DNA from: Saccharopolyspora rectivirgula DSM 43747
GTDB taxonomy: Bacteria; Actinomycetota; Actinomycetes; Mycobacteriales; Pseudonocardiaceae
Length of the DNA: 54,263 bases
Direction of reading: 5' to 3'
Assembly: GCF_000497205.1 (NCBI RefSeq)
Contig: NZ_AYJW01000024.1
Span: 1-54,263, forward strand
Positions within the stretch are counted from its first letter, which is position 1. Each line of letters starts with the position of its first letter. Under the pieces are notes generated by a model. That model was not told the DNA's origin, did no database searches, and saw only the letters and a list, made by a program, of their open reading frames with translations. This document shows positions 8,688 through 18,232 of this stretch, one piece after another. The translations under genes and the position numbers were made by a program.

Positions 8688-9176
8688 TCACCGCTCCCGA
8701 CGAGCTCGGCAAGAGCAGGTGTCATCCGCTTCCAGCGCGGGCAGCGGACCGGGAACGGGCCGGTGGTGGCGGCTCGGCCGGTACACGTGGATGCTCACCG
8801 CCGGGTCCGTGCCGGCGTTGCGCACCTGGTGCACGTACCCGGGGGCGAAAACCCGCGTCTGACCGGCCACCAGTTGGTGGATGACCTCGACCCCGCGCAC
8901 CACCCGCTCGGTGAGCGCACCGGTGATCAATGTGAACGCTCCGGTCGCCGGGCCGTGCTCGTGCAGCTCCGTTCGCTGACCGGGCAACCAGCTCAACAGC
9001 CACACCTCGTAGCCGTCGGTGCGCTCCAACAGGCCCGCCCAACGCTGGTCCGGGTCGTACCGGAGCAGGTGCGCCCACCGGTCGCGCCGGGCGGCGAACT
9101 CCAAGGCGATGCGGGCAGGATGCGCGATGGCCAAATCAGCTGGCAAGGCCACCGTGTTCGGTGGTACGGCGAACAT
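8688..9176 (-). CDS. cysteine dioxygenase family protein (cupin)
   Basis: This non-heme iron cupin of 162 residues would oxidise L-cysteine (or a related thiol) to the sulfinate with O2. The His ligands appear as HEH at about residues 72-74 within LPGQRTELHEHGPATGAFTLITGALTE, and a third His lies in FAPGYVHQVRNAG. The usual cupin Glu is absent, as in true cysteine dioxygenases. The length is typical of bacterial CDO. The start ATG at 9176 has AAGGA 6 nt upstream. It lies downstream of a PLP gamma-lyase-type gene and upstream of a MocR regulator, which suggests a cysteine-catabolism unit. Confidence 0.85.
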   Translation of the reverse strand: MFAVPPNTVALPADLAIAHPARIALEFAARRDRWAHLLRYDPDQRWAGLLERTDGYEVWLLSWLPGQRTELHEHGPATGAFTLITGALTERVVRGVEVIHQLVAGQTRVFAPGYVHQVRNAGTDPAVSIHVYRPSRHHRPVPGPLPALEADDTCSCRARRER

Positions 9177-9431
9177 GGGAAGTCCTTCGTGGGATGCGGA
9201 GACGAGCCGCGGTGCTCAACCGGGCTGCGGGGAAGGGGAATTCGGTCAGCACGAACAGCACGAAGGACAACAACACAGCGCGCGAGCAGCAGGACGGACC
9301 CGACCATGCCCCGCTTCGCTGACTACTGCGCGCAACAACACGCCGGGTAGAAAAGCAGCCGCGCGCCGGTCGCGTCAAGCGGAGCGCGGCCATCTCACAC
9401 CGCCGTGGGGCCCGGGTGGGCGGACGCCCGT

Positions 9432-10553
9432 TCAGCCGAGGGCTCGCAGCACGTCCGCCACCAGGTCAGCGGAATCCTCGCAGCCGGCGGAAAACCTGAC
9501 GAAGCCGTCCGGAACCGGATCTCCCCACTGCGCCCGCCGGTCCACGGTGCTGTGCAAACCGCCGAAGCTGGTGGCCGCCACGACCAGTTCACTGCGCTGG
9601 ACGAACTCCTCCACCGCCCGGGCATCGGCCAATTCGAACCGGAAAACCCCGTTCCAGCGCCGCATTTGCCGCTTCGCCACCTGGTGCGCCGGGTCCCGCG
9701 GATCCCCCGGCCAGCGCAGCCCGGACACCCGCGGGTGGTCCCTCAGGGCTTCCACCAGCGCCGCGGCGTTGGCCTCCTGCCGGGCCAGGCGCAAGTCGAG
9801 CGTTCCGAGGCTGCGGTGCACCAGCCAGGTCTCGAACGGCCCCGGTATCGAACCGAACAGGGTGCGGGCTCGCACCAACCGGTCGGCGAGTTCGGGGTCC
9901 CGCACCGAGATGTGCCCCATCAACAGATCGCTGTGGCCGGACAGGGCTTTGGTGTCGCTGGCGATCACGATGTCCGCGCCCAACTCGAGCGGACGCTGCC
10001 CCAGCGGTGTCGCCGTCGTGTTGTCCACCGCCAGCAAAGCGCCCGCCGCGTGCGCCCGCTCCGCCAGGGCGGCGATGTCGCAGACGTCCAGCCCCGGGTT
10101 CGACGGGGTCTCCAACAGCACCAGCCGGACCCCGTCGAAGACGTCGTCCTCCCACGGGCCCGCGGTCGGGACTTCCCGGACGCGCAAGCCCAGGCCGCCC
10201 AACTCCTCCCGGACGAACTCCCGGGTCGCGTAGTAGCCGTCGCTGGGCAGCACCAGGCCGTCGCCGTTGCGCAGCACGGTGTGCAGCAAGGTGCTCACCG
10301 CGGCCATTCCGGACGGCAGCAGCACGCAGCGCCCGCCGTCGAGATCGCCGATCGCGGCTTCCAGCGCGCGCCACGTCGGATTTCCGGCCCGGCCGTAGTG
10401 GTCGGCGCCCTGCGAATCGGCGCCACCGAGGTGGTACGGCGCCGCGAAGACCGGTCCGGGGTGCAGCGGAGCTCCCGGAGCAGGTGTGGACTGTCCGCCG
10501 TGCACGCACCGGGTGCCGTCACCGAACAAGGTCTCTCCTTCCCGCCGGCTCAT
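9432..10553 (-). CDS. Cys/Met metabolism PLP enzyme (cystathionine gamma-lyase/synthase type)
   Basis: This fold-type I PLP enzyme of 373 residues belongs to the Cys/Met metabolism family. Characteristic blocks are TRCVHGGQ near the N-terminus, [52 protein letters not shown] and the PLP lysine Lys202 in [11 protein letters not shown]. It could be a cystathionine gamma-lyase releasing cysteine, a gamma-synthase, or a methionine gamma-lyase; the sequence alone does not decide. The ATG at 10553 overlaps the gpsA stop (ATGA), so the two are translationally coupled. The frame stays open far upstream inside gpsA, but that is a shadow. Confidence 0.87.
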   Translation of the reverse strand: MSRREGETLFGDGTRCVHGGQSTPAPGAPLHPGPVFAAPYHLGGADSQGADHYGRAGNPTWRALEAAIGDLDGGRCVLLPSGMAAVSTLLHTVLRNGDGLVLPSDGYYATREFVREELGGLGLRVREVPTAGPWEDDVFDGVRLVLLETPSNPGLDVCDIAALAERAHAAGALLAVDNTTATPLGQRPLELGADIVIASDTKALSGHSDLLMGHISVRDPELADRLVRARTLFGSIPGPFETWLVHRSLGTLDLRLARQEANAAALVEALRDHPRVSGLRWPGDPRDPAHQVAKRQMRRWNGVFRFELADARAVEEFVQRSELVVAATSFGGLHSTVDRRAQWGDPVPDGFVRFSAGCEDSADLVADVLRALG

Positions 10554-11557
10554 TCCGGCTTGTGCTCTCGGCCGAGCAGTTCTGCGGCCGCTGGTGCCGG
10601 ACCGAGCCCGCGGTGGCAAACCCGGTACACCACCTCGGTGATCGGCATCTCCACCCCGTACCGGTCGGCGAGCTGTCGGATCGACGAGCACGACTTGACG
10701 CCTTCGGCCACTTGCCCGTGCGTGGCCTGCTGCGCCTGCTGCAGGGTTTCCCCGCGGCCGAGCCGCTCGCCGAAGGTCCGGTTGCGGGACAACGGCGACA
10801 TGCAGGTGGCCACCATGTCCCCCATGCCGGCCAATCCGGCGAAGGTCTTCGGTTCCGCCCCCAGCGCCACGCCCAACCGGGTCGTTTCGGCCAACCCGCG
10901 AGTGATCAAAGAGGACATCGTGTTGTGGCCGTAGCCGAGGCCGACGGCGATCCCGCAAGCCAGGGCGATCACGTTCTTGCACGCGCCGGCCAGTTCGACA
11001 CCGACCAGATCGGTGTTGGTGTAGGGCCGGAAGTACGGGGTGGAGCAGCTCTGCTGCAGCGCGGTCGCCCGCTCGTGGTCCAAGCACGCGACGACGGTCG
11101 CGCCCGGGTGCTCCGCGGCCACCTCCTTCGCCAGGTTGGGGCCAGAGACCACCGCCACCTGCGCCAGCGGGACGTCGGCCACTTCGCTGACCACTTCGCT
11201 CATCCGCTTGAGCGTGCTCAGCTCCACCCCCTTGGCCAAGCTGACCAAAGTAGCCCCCGCGGGCAGCAGCGGCCGCCACTCGGCGAGGTTCTCCCGCAGC
11301 GTTTGGCTGGGCACGGCGAGCACCACGGCTTCCGCCCCGCGCAGCGCCTCGGCCGCGTCGTCGGTGGCGCGCAACCCGGCGGGCAGGTCCACCCCCGGCA
11401 GGTAGTCGGGGTTGCACCGGGTTTCGTTCACCGCCACCGCGACTTCCTTGCGCCGCGCCCACAACACGGTTTCGCACCCCGCGTCGGCGAGCACCTTGGC
11501 GAAGGCGGTCCCCCAGGAACCGGCGCCCAGCACCGCGATGCGCTCAGGCCGCGCCAT
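10550..11557 (-). CDS. gpsA: NAD(P)-dependent glycerol-3-phosphate dehydrogenase
   Basis: GpsA reduces dihydroxyacetone phosphate to sn-glycerol 3-phosphate for phospholipid synthesis. The protein is 335 residues, with the Rossmann motif [10 protein letters not shown] at 11-20, [17 protein letters not shown], and the catalytic Lys in [16 protein letters not shown]. The neighbour plsC overlaps its start by 14 nt, and an acyltransferase would use its product. It corresponds to gpdA2 (Rv2982c) in the mycobacterial order. Translation is coupled to the downstream gamma-lyase-type gene. Confidence 0.95.
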   Translation of the reverse strand: MARPERIAVLGAGSWGTAFAKVLADAGCETVLWARRKEVAVAVNETRCNPDYLPGVDLPAGLRATDDAAEALRGAEAVVLAVPSQTLRENLAEWRPLLPAGATLVSLAKGVELSTLKRMSEVVSEVADVPLAQVAVVSGPNLAKEVAAEHPGATVVACLDHERATALQQSCSTPYFRPYTNTDLVGVELAGACKNVIALACGIAVGLGYGHNTMSSLITRGLAETTRLGVALGAEPKTFAGLAGMGDMVATCMSPLSRNRTFGERLGRGETLQQAQQATHGQVAEGVKSCSSIRQLADRYGVEMPITEVVYRVCHRGLGPAPAAAELLGREHKPE

Positions 11558-12326
11558 TGCCGCTCCGCTTCGCGTTCCGCGGGTCGAAGAACTCCGCGGG
11601 AGGTTGTTCGCCCCGGATCTCCGCGAGCAGTTCTCGCACCCGGAGCATCAGGAGCCGGGTCACCTCCTGCAACGTCCCCTTGTCCTCCTCCTTGCCCTTG
11701 CCGCGGTAGCTGGACAGGTCCACCGGTTCACCGAACTTGATGGTGACTTCCTTGCGCGGGAACGGCTGGAACTTCTTCTGGTAGTGGTCGTAGATGTCCC
11801 GGGTGCCCCACCGAGCCGCCGGGACCACCGGCACGTCGTTGCTCAGCGCCAGCCGGGCCACCCCGACCTTCGGCGTCATCGGCCAACCCGCGGGGTCCTT
11901 GGTGATGGTCCCCTCCGGGTAGATCAGGATCACCTTGCCGTCGGCCAGGCCGCGGTGGGCTTCCCGCAAGCTCTTCTGGGCGTCCGAGGTGCCCCGGAAG
12001 ACCGGGATCTGGCCGGTGCCGAGCATGATGTTGCGCAACACCGGAACGTCCCACAGGGTGTTCTTCGCCAAGAAGCGCGGGATGCGCCCCGCCCGGTGCA
12101 CGGTGACCGCGTCGTAGACCGGGTCCAGGTGCGACACGTGGTTCATCACCAGCAGCGCCGGTCCGGTCGCCGGGATGTTGCTCATCCCCGAAACCCGGGT
12201 GCGCCCCAGCGCACCGGTGATCGGGTAGAACGTGGTCCTGGCCAAACCGAGCCACAGCTTCCCGGAGCCGTGCACCGTCTCACAGGTCTGCTTCCGCTGT
12301 CGTCGAAGACTCCTGGGTTCCGTCAC
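11544..12326 (-). CDS. 1-acyl-sn-glycerol-3-phosphate acyltransferase (PlsC family)
   Basis: This lysophospholipid-type acyltransferase of 260 residues transfers an acyl chain to lysophosphatidate at the membrane. The HX4D motif is NHVSHLD at 62-68, the glycerol-phosphate site is [11 protein letters not shown] near 110-120, and EGT is at 138-140. The GTG at 12326 has AAAGGAG about 6 nt upstream. The C-terminus is hydrophilic (GKGKEEDKG). It is first in a set with gpsA, which makes glycerol-3-phosphate, so the pair forms a lipid-precursor unit. Precise acyl specificity is unknown. Confidence 0.88.
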   Translation of the reverse strand: MTEPRSLRRQRKQTCETVHGSGKLWLGLARTTFYPITGALGRTRVSGMSNIPATGPALLVMNHVSHLDPVYDAVTVHRAGRIPRFLAKNTLWDVPVLRNIMLGTGQIPVFRGTSDAQKSLREAHRGLADGKVILIYPEGTITKDPAGWPMTPKVGVARLALSNDVPVVPAARWGTRDIYDHYQKKFQPFPRKEVTIKFGEPVDLSSYRGKGKEEDKGTLQEVTRLLMLRVRELLAEIRGEQPPAEFFDPRNAKRSGNGAA

Positions 12327-12456
12327 GACAACTCCTTTTCGCTCGGGGGGCGGCAGCCAAATTACCTGCTGGCCGTCCGGGAAGTATTAACCGCTCGCCC
12401 GGTTCCGGAGTTCCGCCTTCCCAGGCCCGCCCGACCCACCGCGGCGGAGGAGCGGG

Positions 12457-12462
12457 CAAGAT
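12457..12462 (+). promoter_or_regulatory. candidate -10 of leaderless fbiD promoter
   Basis: CAAGAT lies 6 nt before the GTG at 12469, and no Shine-Dalgarno sequence precedes that start. Confidence 0.3.
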
Positions 12463-12468
12463 GGCGGG

Positions 12469-13101
12469 GTGCCCGCAGGTTCATACCTACTGGTCCCGGT
12501 CAAACCGCTGCACGCGGCGAAGTCGAGGCTGCGCAGCGTCACCAGGGGCGCGGCCCAGGCGCACGCCGAGCTGGTCACGGCAGTGGTGCTGGACACGGTG
12601 ACCGCCGCCCGCCGGGCCCGCGGGGTCCGCGAAGTCATCGCGGTGACCTCCGATCCGGACTTGGCGGCCGCGCTCGGTTCGACCGGGATCGACGTGCTGG
12701 CGGACCTCCCGGGGCGCGGGTTGAACGCCGCGCTGCGGTGCGCTGCCGAACAATTGCGGGAAACCGGTCGTCCCCCGGGCCGGATCGGGGCCTTGCAGGC
12801 CGATCTGCCCGCGTTGCGCACCGCCGAGCTGGAGCGGGCGCTGCAGGCTGCCGGGGACGAGCGGGCGTTCTGCCCCGACCGGCACGGCACCGGCACCACG
12901 CTGCTGCTGGCGGCCACCGGGCAGCCGCTGGACCCCCGTTTCGGGCCGGGTTCGGCCCTCGCGCACACCGGTTCGGGCGCCAAGGAGCTGCGCGGTCCGT
13001 GGGAATCCCTGCGCTGCGACGTGGACACCGCCGAGGACTTGGCCGCGGCCCGCGCCCTGGGCGTGGGCCCGCGCACCGCCGCGGTGCTGGCCGGAAGATG
13101 A
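12469..13101 (+). CDS. fbiD: phosphoenolpyruvate guanylyltransferase (coenzyme F420 synthesis)
   Basis: FbiD/CofC activates phosphoenolpyruvate with GTP to form the enolpyruvyl-diphospho-guanosine used in F420 assembly. The 210-residue protein shows the nucleotidyltransferase start [15 protein letters not shown], the metal-binding [10 protein letters not shown], and the [10 protein letters not shown] and FGPGSALAH blocks typical of the family. The same gene (Rv2983) lies between gpdA2 and ppk in M. tuberculosis. The GTG at 12469 is chosen by family length. Its stop overlaps the next start (ATGA), so it is coupled to ppk. F420 genes fbiA/fbiB are not in the window. Confidence 0.9.
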   Translation: MPAGSYLLVPVKPLHAAKSRLRSVTRGAAQAHAELVTAVVLDTVTAARRARGVREVIAVTSDPDLAAALGSTGIDVLADLPGRGLNAALRCAAEQLRETGRPPGRIGALQADLPALRTAELERALQAAGDERAFCPDRHGTGTTLLLAATGQPLDPRFGPGSALAHTGSGAKELRGPWESLRCDVDTAEDLAAARALGVGPRTAAVLAGR

Positions 13102-15383
13102 CCAGCACAACATTCACCGGTCGGAACGGCCGTGAAATGGGTGACAATGGTGGGGTGAGCACCGACAGCAGCGATCCGTCCACCGGCCACCGGAGAAGAC
13201 GCCCGTCCGCGCGCCGCTCGCCGAAACCGGCCCCGCGGCCCAGCAACCGGGCGGCCACGGGGTCGGTGCAGCTCTCCGGCGCCCGGGTCCCCTCGGCTCC
13301 CCCCGCCGTCACCCGGGCAGCGGCCAGCAACGACCTGCCCGAGGACCGCTACCTGAACCGCGAACTGTCCTGGCTGGATTTCAACGCCCGGGTGCTGGCG
13401 GTGGCCGAGGACCGGTCGCAGCCGCTGCTGGAACGGGCGAAGTTCCTGGCGATCTTCTCGTCGAACCTGGACGAGTTCTACATGGTGCGGGTGGCCGGGC
13501 TCAAACGCCGGGAGGAAACCGGGCTGTCGGTCCGCAGTGCGGACGGTCTCACCCCGCACGAGCAGCTGGTGCGGATTTCCGCCCGCAACCAGGACTTGAT
13601 GGAGAAGCTGAGCCGGATCTTCCTGGACGAGCTGGTTCCCGAACTGGAAGAGCAGGGCATCCGCATCGTCTCCTGGGCGGACCTCGACGCCGCCGACCAG
13701 CGCAAGCTCACCGACTACTTCCAGGACCAGATCTTCCCGGTGCTCACCCCGTTGGCGGTGGACCCGGCGCACCCGTTCCCCTACATCTCCGGGCTTTCGC
13801 TGAACCTCGCGGTCACCGTGGCCGATCCGGAAGCCGGTATCCGGCGCTTCGCCCGGGTCAAGGTCCCGGCGAACGTGCCCCGGCTGATCCGCCTGGAGGA
13901 CGAACGGGAAAGCGAGCAGGCCACCTTCCTGCCGCTGGAGGAGCTCATCGCCGCGCACCTGGACCGGCTCTTCCCCGGCATGCAGGTGACCGAGCACCAC
14001 GTGTTCCGGGTGACCCGCAACGCGGACCTGGAAGTCGAGGAAGACCGCGACGAGGACCTGCTGCAGGCCATGGAGCGGGAGCTGGCGCGCCGCCGGTTCG
14101 GTCCGCCGGTGCGGCTGGAAGTCACCGACACCATGAGCGAGCACATGCTCGAACTCCTGCTGCGCGAACTGGAAGTGGACCGGCACGACGTGGTGGAGGT
14201 CAAGGGCCTGCTGGACCTGTCCTGCCTGTTCCAGCTGGCCCAGTTACAGCGACCGGACCTGAAGAGCCGGGCTTTCGTGCCCGCGACCCACCCGGCCTTC
14301 ACCGAAGGTCCGAAGAGCATCTTCGCCACTCTGCGGGAAGGCGACGTGCTGCTGCACCACCCGTACCACTCGTTCTCCACTTCGGTGCAGCGGTTCATCG
14401 AACAGGCCGCCGCGGACCCGAACGTGCTGGCGATCAAGCAGACGCTGTACCGCACCTCGGGCGATTCGCCGATCGTCAACGCCCTGATCGACGCCGCCGA
14501 AGCCGGCAAGCAGGTCGTCGCGCTGGTCGAGTTGAAGGCCCGGTTCGACGAGCAAGCCAACATCCAGTGGGCGCGAACGCTGGAGCGGGCCGGCGTGCAC
14601 GTGGTTTACGGCCTGGTGGGCCTCAAAACCCACTGCAAGATCGCCTTGGTGGTGCGGCAGGAAGGCTCGACCATCCGCCGCTACTGCCACCTCGGCACCG
14701 GCAACTACAACCCGAAAACCGCCCGCCAGTACGAGGACCTCGGGCTGCTGACCGCCTCCCCGGAGATCGGCGCCGACCTCACCGACCTGTTCAACGTGCT
14801 GACCGGCTACGCCCGGCACAGCCAGTACCGGCGGATCCTGGTGTCCCCGCAGGGCATCCGCAACGGGATCGTGGAGCGGATCGAAGCCGAGACCGCCCGC
14901 GCCCGCCAAGGGCTCTCCTGCGGCATCCGGATGAAGGTGAACTCGCTGGTCGACGAGCAGATCATCGACTCGCTGTACCGCGCTTCCCAGGCCGGTGTGC
15001 CGGTGCAGATCGTGGTGCGCGGCATCTGCTCCCTGCGAGCCGGGGTGGAGGGGCTCAGCGAGAACATCGAAGTCCGGTCGATCCTCGGCCGATTCCTGGA
15101 GCACTCCCGGATATTCCACTTCATCGGCATCGACGAGTACTGGATCGGCAGCGCCGACATGATGCACCGCAACCTGGACCGCCGCATCGAGACGCAGGTC
15201 CGGGTGACCGACCCGAAGCTGACCGCCAAGCTCAAGGCGGTCCTGGATTCGGCCCTGCACCCGTCCACCCGGTGCTGGGTGATGAACGCCAAGGGCGATT
15301 GGGAAGCCTTCCCGCGCGGAGAAGAACAAGTGCGCGACCACCAGGTGAACATGATTCGGCTGCACGGAGCTCAGGTGTCGTGA
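13098..15383 (+). CDS. ppk: polyphosphate kinase 1
   Basis: PPK1 makes inorganic polyphosphate from ATP, at or near the membrane. From the ATG at 13098 it has 761 residues. A disordered Arg/Pro/Ser-rich N-terminal stretch of about 75 residues precedes the conserved start [17 protein letters not shown]. The likely phosphorylated histidine is His512 in [10 protein letters not shown], followed by [15 protein letters not shown]; the C-terminal domain has [12 protein letters not shown] at 13137 and GTG at 13155 are in-frame alternatives, so the N-terminus is uncertain; 13098 gives an ATGA overlap with fbiD. It also overlaps mutT1 downstream. It corresponds to Rv2984. Confidence 0.95.
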   Translation: MTSTTFTGRNGREMGDNGGVSTDSSDPSTGHRRRRPSARRSPKPAPRPSNRAATGSVQLSGARVPSAPPAVTRAAASNDLPEDRYLNRELSWLDFNARVLAVAEDRSQPLLERAKFLAIFSSNLDEFYMVRVAGLKRREETGLSVRSADGLTPHEQLVRISARNQDLMEKLSRIFLDELVPELEEQGIRIVSWADLDAADQRKLTDYFQDQIFPVLTPLAVDPAHPFPYISGLSLNLAVTVADPEAGIRRFARVKVPANVPRLIRLEDERESEQATFLPLEELIAAHLDRLFPGMQVTEHHVFRVTRNADLEVEEDRDEDLLQAMERELARRRFGPPVRLEVTDTMSEHMLELLLRELEVDRHDVVEVKGLLDLSCLFQLAQLQRPDLKSRAFVPATHPAFTEGPKSIFATLREGDVLLHHPYHSFSTSVQRFIEQAAADPNVLAIKQTLYRTSGDSPIVNALIDAAEAGKQVVALVELKARFDEQANIQWARTLERAGVHVVYGLVGLKTHCKIALVVRQEGSTIRRYCHLGTGNYNPKTARQYEDLGLLTASPEIGADLTDLFNVLTGYARHSQYRRILVSPQGIRNGIVERIEAETARARQGLSCGIRMKVNSLVDEQIIDSLYRASQAGVPVQIVVRGICSLRAGVEGLSENIEVRSILGRFLEHSRIFHFIGIDEYWIGSADMMHRNLDRRIETQVRVTDPKLTAKLKAVLDSALHPSTRCWVMNAKGDWEAFPRGEEQVRDHQVNMIRLHGAQVS

Positions 15384-16384
15384 TGGCGTCAACGGACAAC
15401 CAGCCAGTACCGCAGGAGGAGAGCCCACTGGCGGATCCGGCCGCCCAGCCCACGTTGATCCGGGCCGCGGGGGTCGTGCTGTGGCGGTGCGGGAACAACG
15501 GGGTGGAAATCGCCGTGGTGCACCGACCGCACTACGACGACTGGTCGCTGCCGAAGGGGAAGCTCGACCCCGGGGAACTGCCGCCGCACGCCGCCGTGCG
15601 GGAGACCCAGGAGGAAACCGGGTTCCGCGGTGTGCTCAACCGGTTCTTGACCCGGATCAGCTACCAAGTTCCGGGCAAGTCCGGGAAGCCGGTCGGCAAG
15701 ACCGTGGACTACTTCGCCGCCCGGGCGACGAGCGGGGCGTTCGTGCCGAACAGCGAAGTGGATGAACTGCGGTGGCTTCCGGTTCCGCAGGCCCGGGAAC
15801 TGCTCAGCTACCGGCAGGACTCGGTGGTCCTGGACGCGTTCGAGCAACTGCCGGTCGACTCCGCCACGGTTCTGCTGGTGCGGCACGCGAAAGCCGGCAA
15901 CCGCTCCGAGTGGTCCGGTGATGACGACGCCCGACCGCTGAGCGAAGCCGGTCTCCGGCAGCGGGACGCGCTGGCCGCGCTGCTGCCGCTGTACAACCCG
16001 AAGCGGATGTATTCCGCGCCTCGAGTTCGGTGCACGCAAACCGTGGCCCCCGTGGCCGAGAACCTCGGAATTGAGATAAACCGGGAGCCGGTGTTCGCGG
16101 AAGAGGACTACCGCCGCAATCCACGAGCTGCTGTGGACCGGATGCTGGCCATTGCGGCCGGGAATGGTCCGGCGGTGGTGTGCAGCCAGGGCGGCGTCAT
16201 TCCGGATTTGATTGCCCGATTGGCCGACAGCAGCGGTTTGGTGCTCGGGGAGATAGCCAGCAAAAAAGCCAGCGTGTGGACGCTGACATTCCGTCGGAGC
16301 GGGTCGCGGAACGACGGTGCACCGGCACTGGAATTGGCGGCGGCCGACTACTTGCCGAGCCCGCTGCCGGCGACCGCGGACTGA
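15383..16384 (+). CDS. mutT1: NUDIX hydrolase/histidine phosphatase fusion (MutT1)
   Basis: This two-domain protein of 333 residues has an N-terminal NUDIX domain (about 20-155; Nudix box GKLDPGELPPHAAVRETQEETG) and a C-terminal histidine phosphatase domain whose catalytic motif reads VRHAKAGNRSEW. M. tuberculosis MutT1 (Rv2985) has the same architecture and hydrolyses 8-oxo-dGTP and diadenosine polyphosphates, a nucleotide-pool sanitising role. The start overlaps the ppk stop (TGATG); a GTG immediately before the ATG is also possible. Position after ppk is as in mycobacteria. It ends in a 246-bp convergent spacer towards hupB. Confidence 0.92.
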   Translation: MASTDNQPVPQEESPLADPAAQPTLIRAAGVVLWRCGNNGVEIAVVHRPHYDDWSLPKGKLDPGELPPHAAVRETQEETGFRGVLNRFLTRISYQVPGKSGKPVGKTVDYFAARATSGAFVPNSEVDELRWLPVPQARELLSYRQDSVVLDAFEQLPVDSATVLLVRHAKAGNRSEWSGDDDARPLSEAGLRQRDALAALLPLYNPKRMYSAPRVRCTQTVAPVAENLGIEINREPVFAEEDYRRNPRAAVDRMLAIAAGNGPAVVCSQGGVIPDLIARLADSSGLVLGEIASKKASVWTLTFRRSGSRNDGAPALELAAADYLPSPLPATAD

Positions 16385-16549
16385 ACCACCGGACGGAGCG
16401 CTCTGCGGGCCGCTGAGCCCGCCGCACACGCCTTTTCCTCCGCCGGGGAGGCAAATCCCCCCGGCGCGGGGCTTACCGCTCGGTAGAGGCCGTTCTGGCG
16501 TCGTTTCGGCGTGGTCGGAATTGTGCGGGCAACCACGCCGGAAATGCAA

Positions 16550-16597
16550 TGAGCGGGCAGCCTAACGCCCCGATAGGGCTATAACGCTGCCCGCTCA
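16550..16597. terminator. stem-loop between mutT1 and hupB
   Basis: A 12-bp perfect repeat TGAGCGGGCAGC/GCTGCCCGCTCA flanks a 24-nt loop. A second 9-bp repeat CGGCGTGGT/ACCACGCCG occurs just to the left (16507-16540). The two convergent genes probably terminate here. No T-run follows. Confidence 0.55.
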
Positions 16598-16631
16598 CAC
16601 AGTCCACTGGGAATCGCTCGGAAGCGAACGC

Positions 16632-17327
16632 TCACTTCTTCGTGGACTTGCGGCTCGTCGTCTTCCGGGTGGACGGCCGGGTCGACTTGCTGGCCGAAGC
16701 CTTGGCCGTGGACTTGGTTTTGGCCGCGGTCTTCGGAGTGCTCTTGGCCGCGGTAGCGCGCTTGGTGGTGCTCCGAGCCGTGGTCGACTTCGCCGCGGTG
16801 GACTTCGCCGCCGTGGACTTCGCCGCGGTCGAGCGGGTGGAGCGCTTCGCGGTGCTGGCCTTCGCGGTGCTCGCCTTGGCGGTGCTCGCCTTCGCGGTGC
16901 TGGCCTTGGTGCCCGCCTTGGTGGTGCCGGCCTTGGCGGTGCTGGCCTTGGTCGACCGGGTGGTGGTGGACTTCGCCTTGGTGCCGGCCACGGTGCGGGT
17001 GGTGGCACCACGGGTGGTGGCAGCCTTCAGGCTGGACACCCGGGGCAGTTTCCGCTTGCCGGCGACGACTTCCTTGAACTGAGTACCGGCGCGGAATGCG
17101 GGCACGTTGGTCTTCTTAACCTTGACGGTTTCACCGGTACGGGGATTGCGGGCGGTGCGGGCCGCGCGAGCGCGCTTTTCGAAAACCCCGAAACCAGTGA
17201 TGTTGACCTTCTCGCCCTTGTTGACGTTGCGGACGATGATGTCCACAACATTTTCCACTGCCTGGCTAGCGGTCTTCTTGTCTCCGAGACGTTCTGCCAG
17301 AGCCTCGATCAGTTGGGCCTTGTTCAC
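16632..17327 (-). CDS. hupB: HU-family nucleoid protein with long basic repeat tail
   Basis: This actinobacterial HupB/HLP has 231 residues: an HU fold (residues 1-90; [20 protein letters not shown]...[11 protein letters not shown]) and a lysine-rich tail of about 130 residues, similar in composition to histone H1. The tail contains tandem units, KAST/TAKAST repeats (about 16850-16910) and three near-exact TAAKS units (about 16785-16830). It compacts DNA; in mycobacteria the tail is acetylated and is the more variable part. The GTG at 17327 has GGGAGG 7 nt upstream. Upstream, TTGACA (17377-17382, minus strand) is a likely -35 element. Confidence 0.95.
   Translation of the reverse strand: MNKAQLIEALAERLGDKKTASQAVENVVDIIVRNVNKGEKVNITGFGVFEKRARAARTARNPRTGETVKVKKTNVPAFRAGTQFKEVVAGKRKLPRVSSLKAATTRGATTRTVAGTKAKSTTTRSTKASTAKAGTTKAGTKASTAKASTAKASTAKASTAKRSTRSTAAKSTAAKSTAAKSTTARSTTKRATAAKSTPKTAAKTKSTAKASASKSTRPSTRKTTSRKSTKK
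16785..16910 (-). repeat. tandem coding repeats in the hupB tail
   Basis: Short in-frame repeats encode STAKA and STAAK units. Near-identical 12-15 bp units make this stretch prone to slippage, so repeat number may vary between strains and may be miscalled in assemblies. Confidence 0.75.
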
Positions 17328-17376
17328 TTTCAGTCCCTCCCAGGACACAACAACGGCCCCATTGGGCCGACTCGTG

Positions 17377-17382
17377 TGTCAA
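17377..17382 (-). promoter_or_regulatory. candidate -35 of hupB
   Basis: A perfect TTGACA consensus lies about 50 nt upstream of the hupB start. No convincing -10 is visible at 17-18 nt. Confidence 0.35.
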
Positions 17383-17499
17383 CGGTAAAGCCACAGACAG
17401 GCAAATGCCATTCGCCACGCCTCATTTTTTCATTGAAGCGCCGGCAATCGGAAAGCGGCCCAACAGGTGCCGTTAAGCGGGGGAGGGACTGACCGGTTA

Positions 17500-17554
17500 T
17501 CCCCGGTGGAAAGTTTTTCCTTTGCTCGCAAGGAAAAACTTGATCCACCGGGGA
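17500..17554 (-). terminator. leuD terminator, long two-part stem
   Basis: The inner 12-bp stem AAGTTTTTCCTT/AAGGAAAAACTT (17511-17541, 7-nt loop) is extended by an outer 11-bp stem TCCCCGGTGGA/TCCACCGGGGA with a 2-nt bulge. It begins 7 nt past the leuD stop codon. It is unusually AT-rich at its core and isolates hupB from the leuCD transcript. Confidence 0.8.
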
Positions 17555-17560
17555 AACCAG

Positions 17561-18163
17561 CTATGCCGTGCGCGGCGGCAGGGTGGTCGGCTTGAAGCTC
17601 GGCCGCTGCTTCTCAAAAGTGTCGATCATCTCTACGTGTCGCAGCGTCAGACCGATGTCGTCGAGGCCTTCCATCAGCCGCCAGCGGGTGTAGTCGTCGA
17701 TGCTGAACGGCACGGTGAGGTCCTCGGCCTGCACGGTTCGCTCTTCCAGGTCGACCGTCACCTGGGTGCCGGGGTGGTTCTCCAGCACCTTCCAGAGCAG
17801 TTCCACATCGGACTGCTCGCACTGGGCGGCCAGCAGCCCCTGCTTGCCCGCGTTCCCCCGGAAGATGTCAGCGAACCGGGAGGAGATCACGACGCGGAAA
17901 CCGTAGTCCTTCAGCGCCCAGACGGCGTGCTCCCGGGACGAGCCGGTGCCGAAGTCGGGCCCGGCGACCAGCACGCTCCCGTTCCGGAAAGGCTCCTGGT
18001 TCAGGATGAAGTCCGGGTCCGCGCGCCAGGCGGAGAACAGGGCGTCCTCGAAACCGGTCCGGGCGACCCGTTTGAGGTAGACCGCCGGGATGATCTGGTC
18101 GGTGTCTACGTTGGACCTCCGGAGCGGGACGCCGACCCCGGTGTGTTTTTTGAACGGTTCCAT
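17561..18163 (-). CDS. leuD: 3-isopropylmalate dehydratase small subunit
   Basis: LeuD is the swivel-domain subunit of isopropylmalate isomerase, which converts 2-isopropylmalate to 3-isopropylmalate in leucine synthesis (and citraconate in the citramalate route to isoleucine). The 200-residue protein carries [17 protein letters not shown] near the N-terminus, [18 protein letters not shown], and [17 protein letters not shown]. It works with LeuC, encoded 69 nt upstream on the same strand. The ATG at 18163 is the natural start. A strong terminator follows. Confidence 0.97.
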   Translation of the reverse strand: MEPFKKHTGVGVPLRRSNVDTDQIIPAVYLKRVARTGFEDALFSAWRADPDFILNQEPFRNGSVLVAGPDFGTGSSREHAVWALKDYGFRVVISSRFADIFRGNAGKQGLLAAQCEQSDVELLWKVLENHPGTQVTVDLEERTVQAEDLTVPFSIDDYTRWRLMEGLDDIGLTLRHVEMIDTFEKQRPSFKPTTLPPRTA

Positions 18164-18232
18164 GTCACTGCTCCCGATGGGTGTTGTGCGTCGTGGCTGT
18201 GGACTGGATCACTGGTTGAGCCATTCGCCGGC

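Noticed and set aside
8993-9307. Possible regulatory leader peptide upstream of cysteine dioxygenase
   Set aside because: The frame (MVGSVLLLARC...) is not cysteine-rich, overlaps the dioxygenase start, and no terminator hairpin follows.
9177-9431. Possible S-box or cysteine-related riboswitch before cysteine dioxygenase
   Set aside because: I could not identify any conserved riboswitch core or a convincing pair of alternative stems.
10554-11477. Upstream extension of the gamma-lyase-type frame into gpsA
   Set aside because: It is a shadow of gpsA. The ATG at 10553 in ATGA overlap with the gpsA stop is the natural start.
11412-13097. Very long upstream extension of the ppk frame (over 560 codons)
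   Set aside because: The extension overlaps plsC, gpsA and fbiD, which are clearly coding in other frames. ppk homology begins only near 13330.
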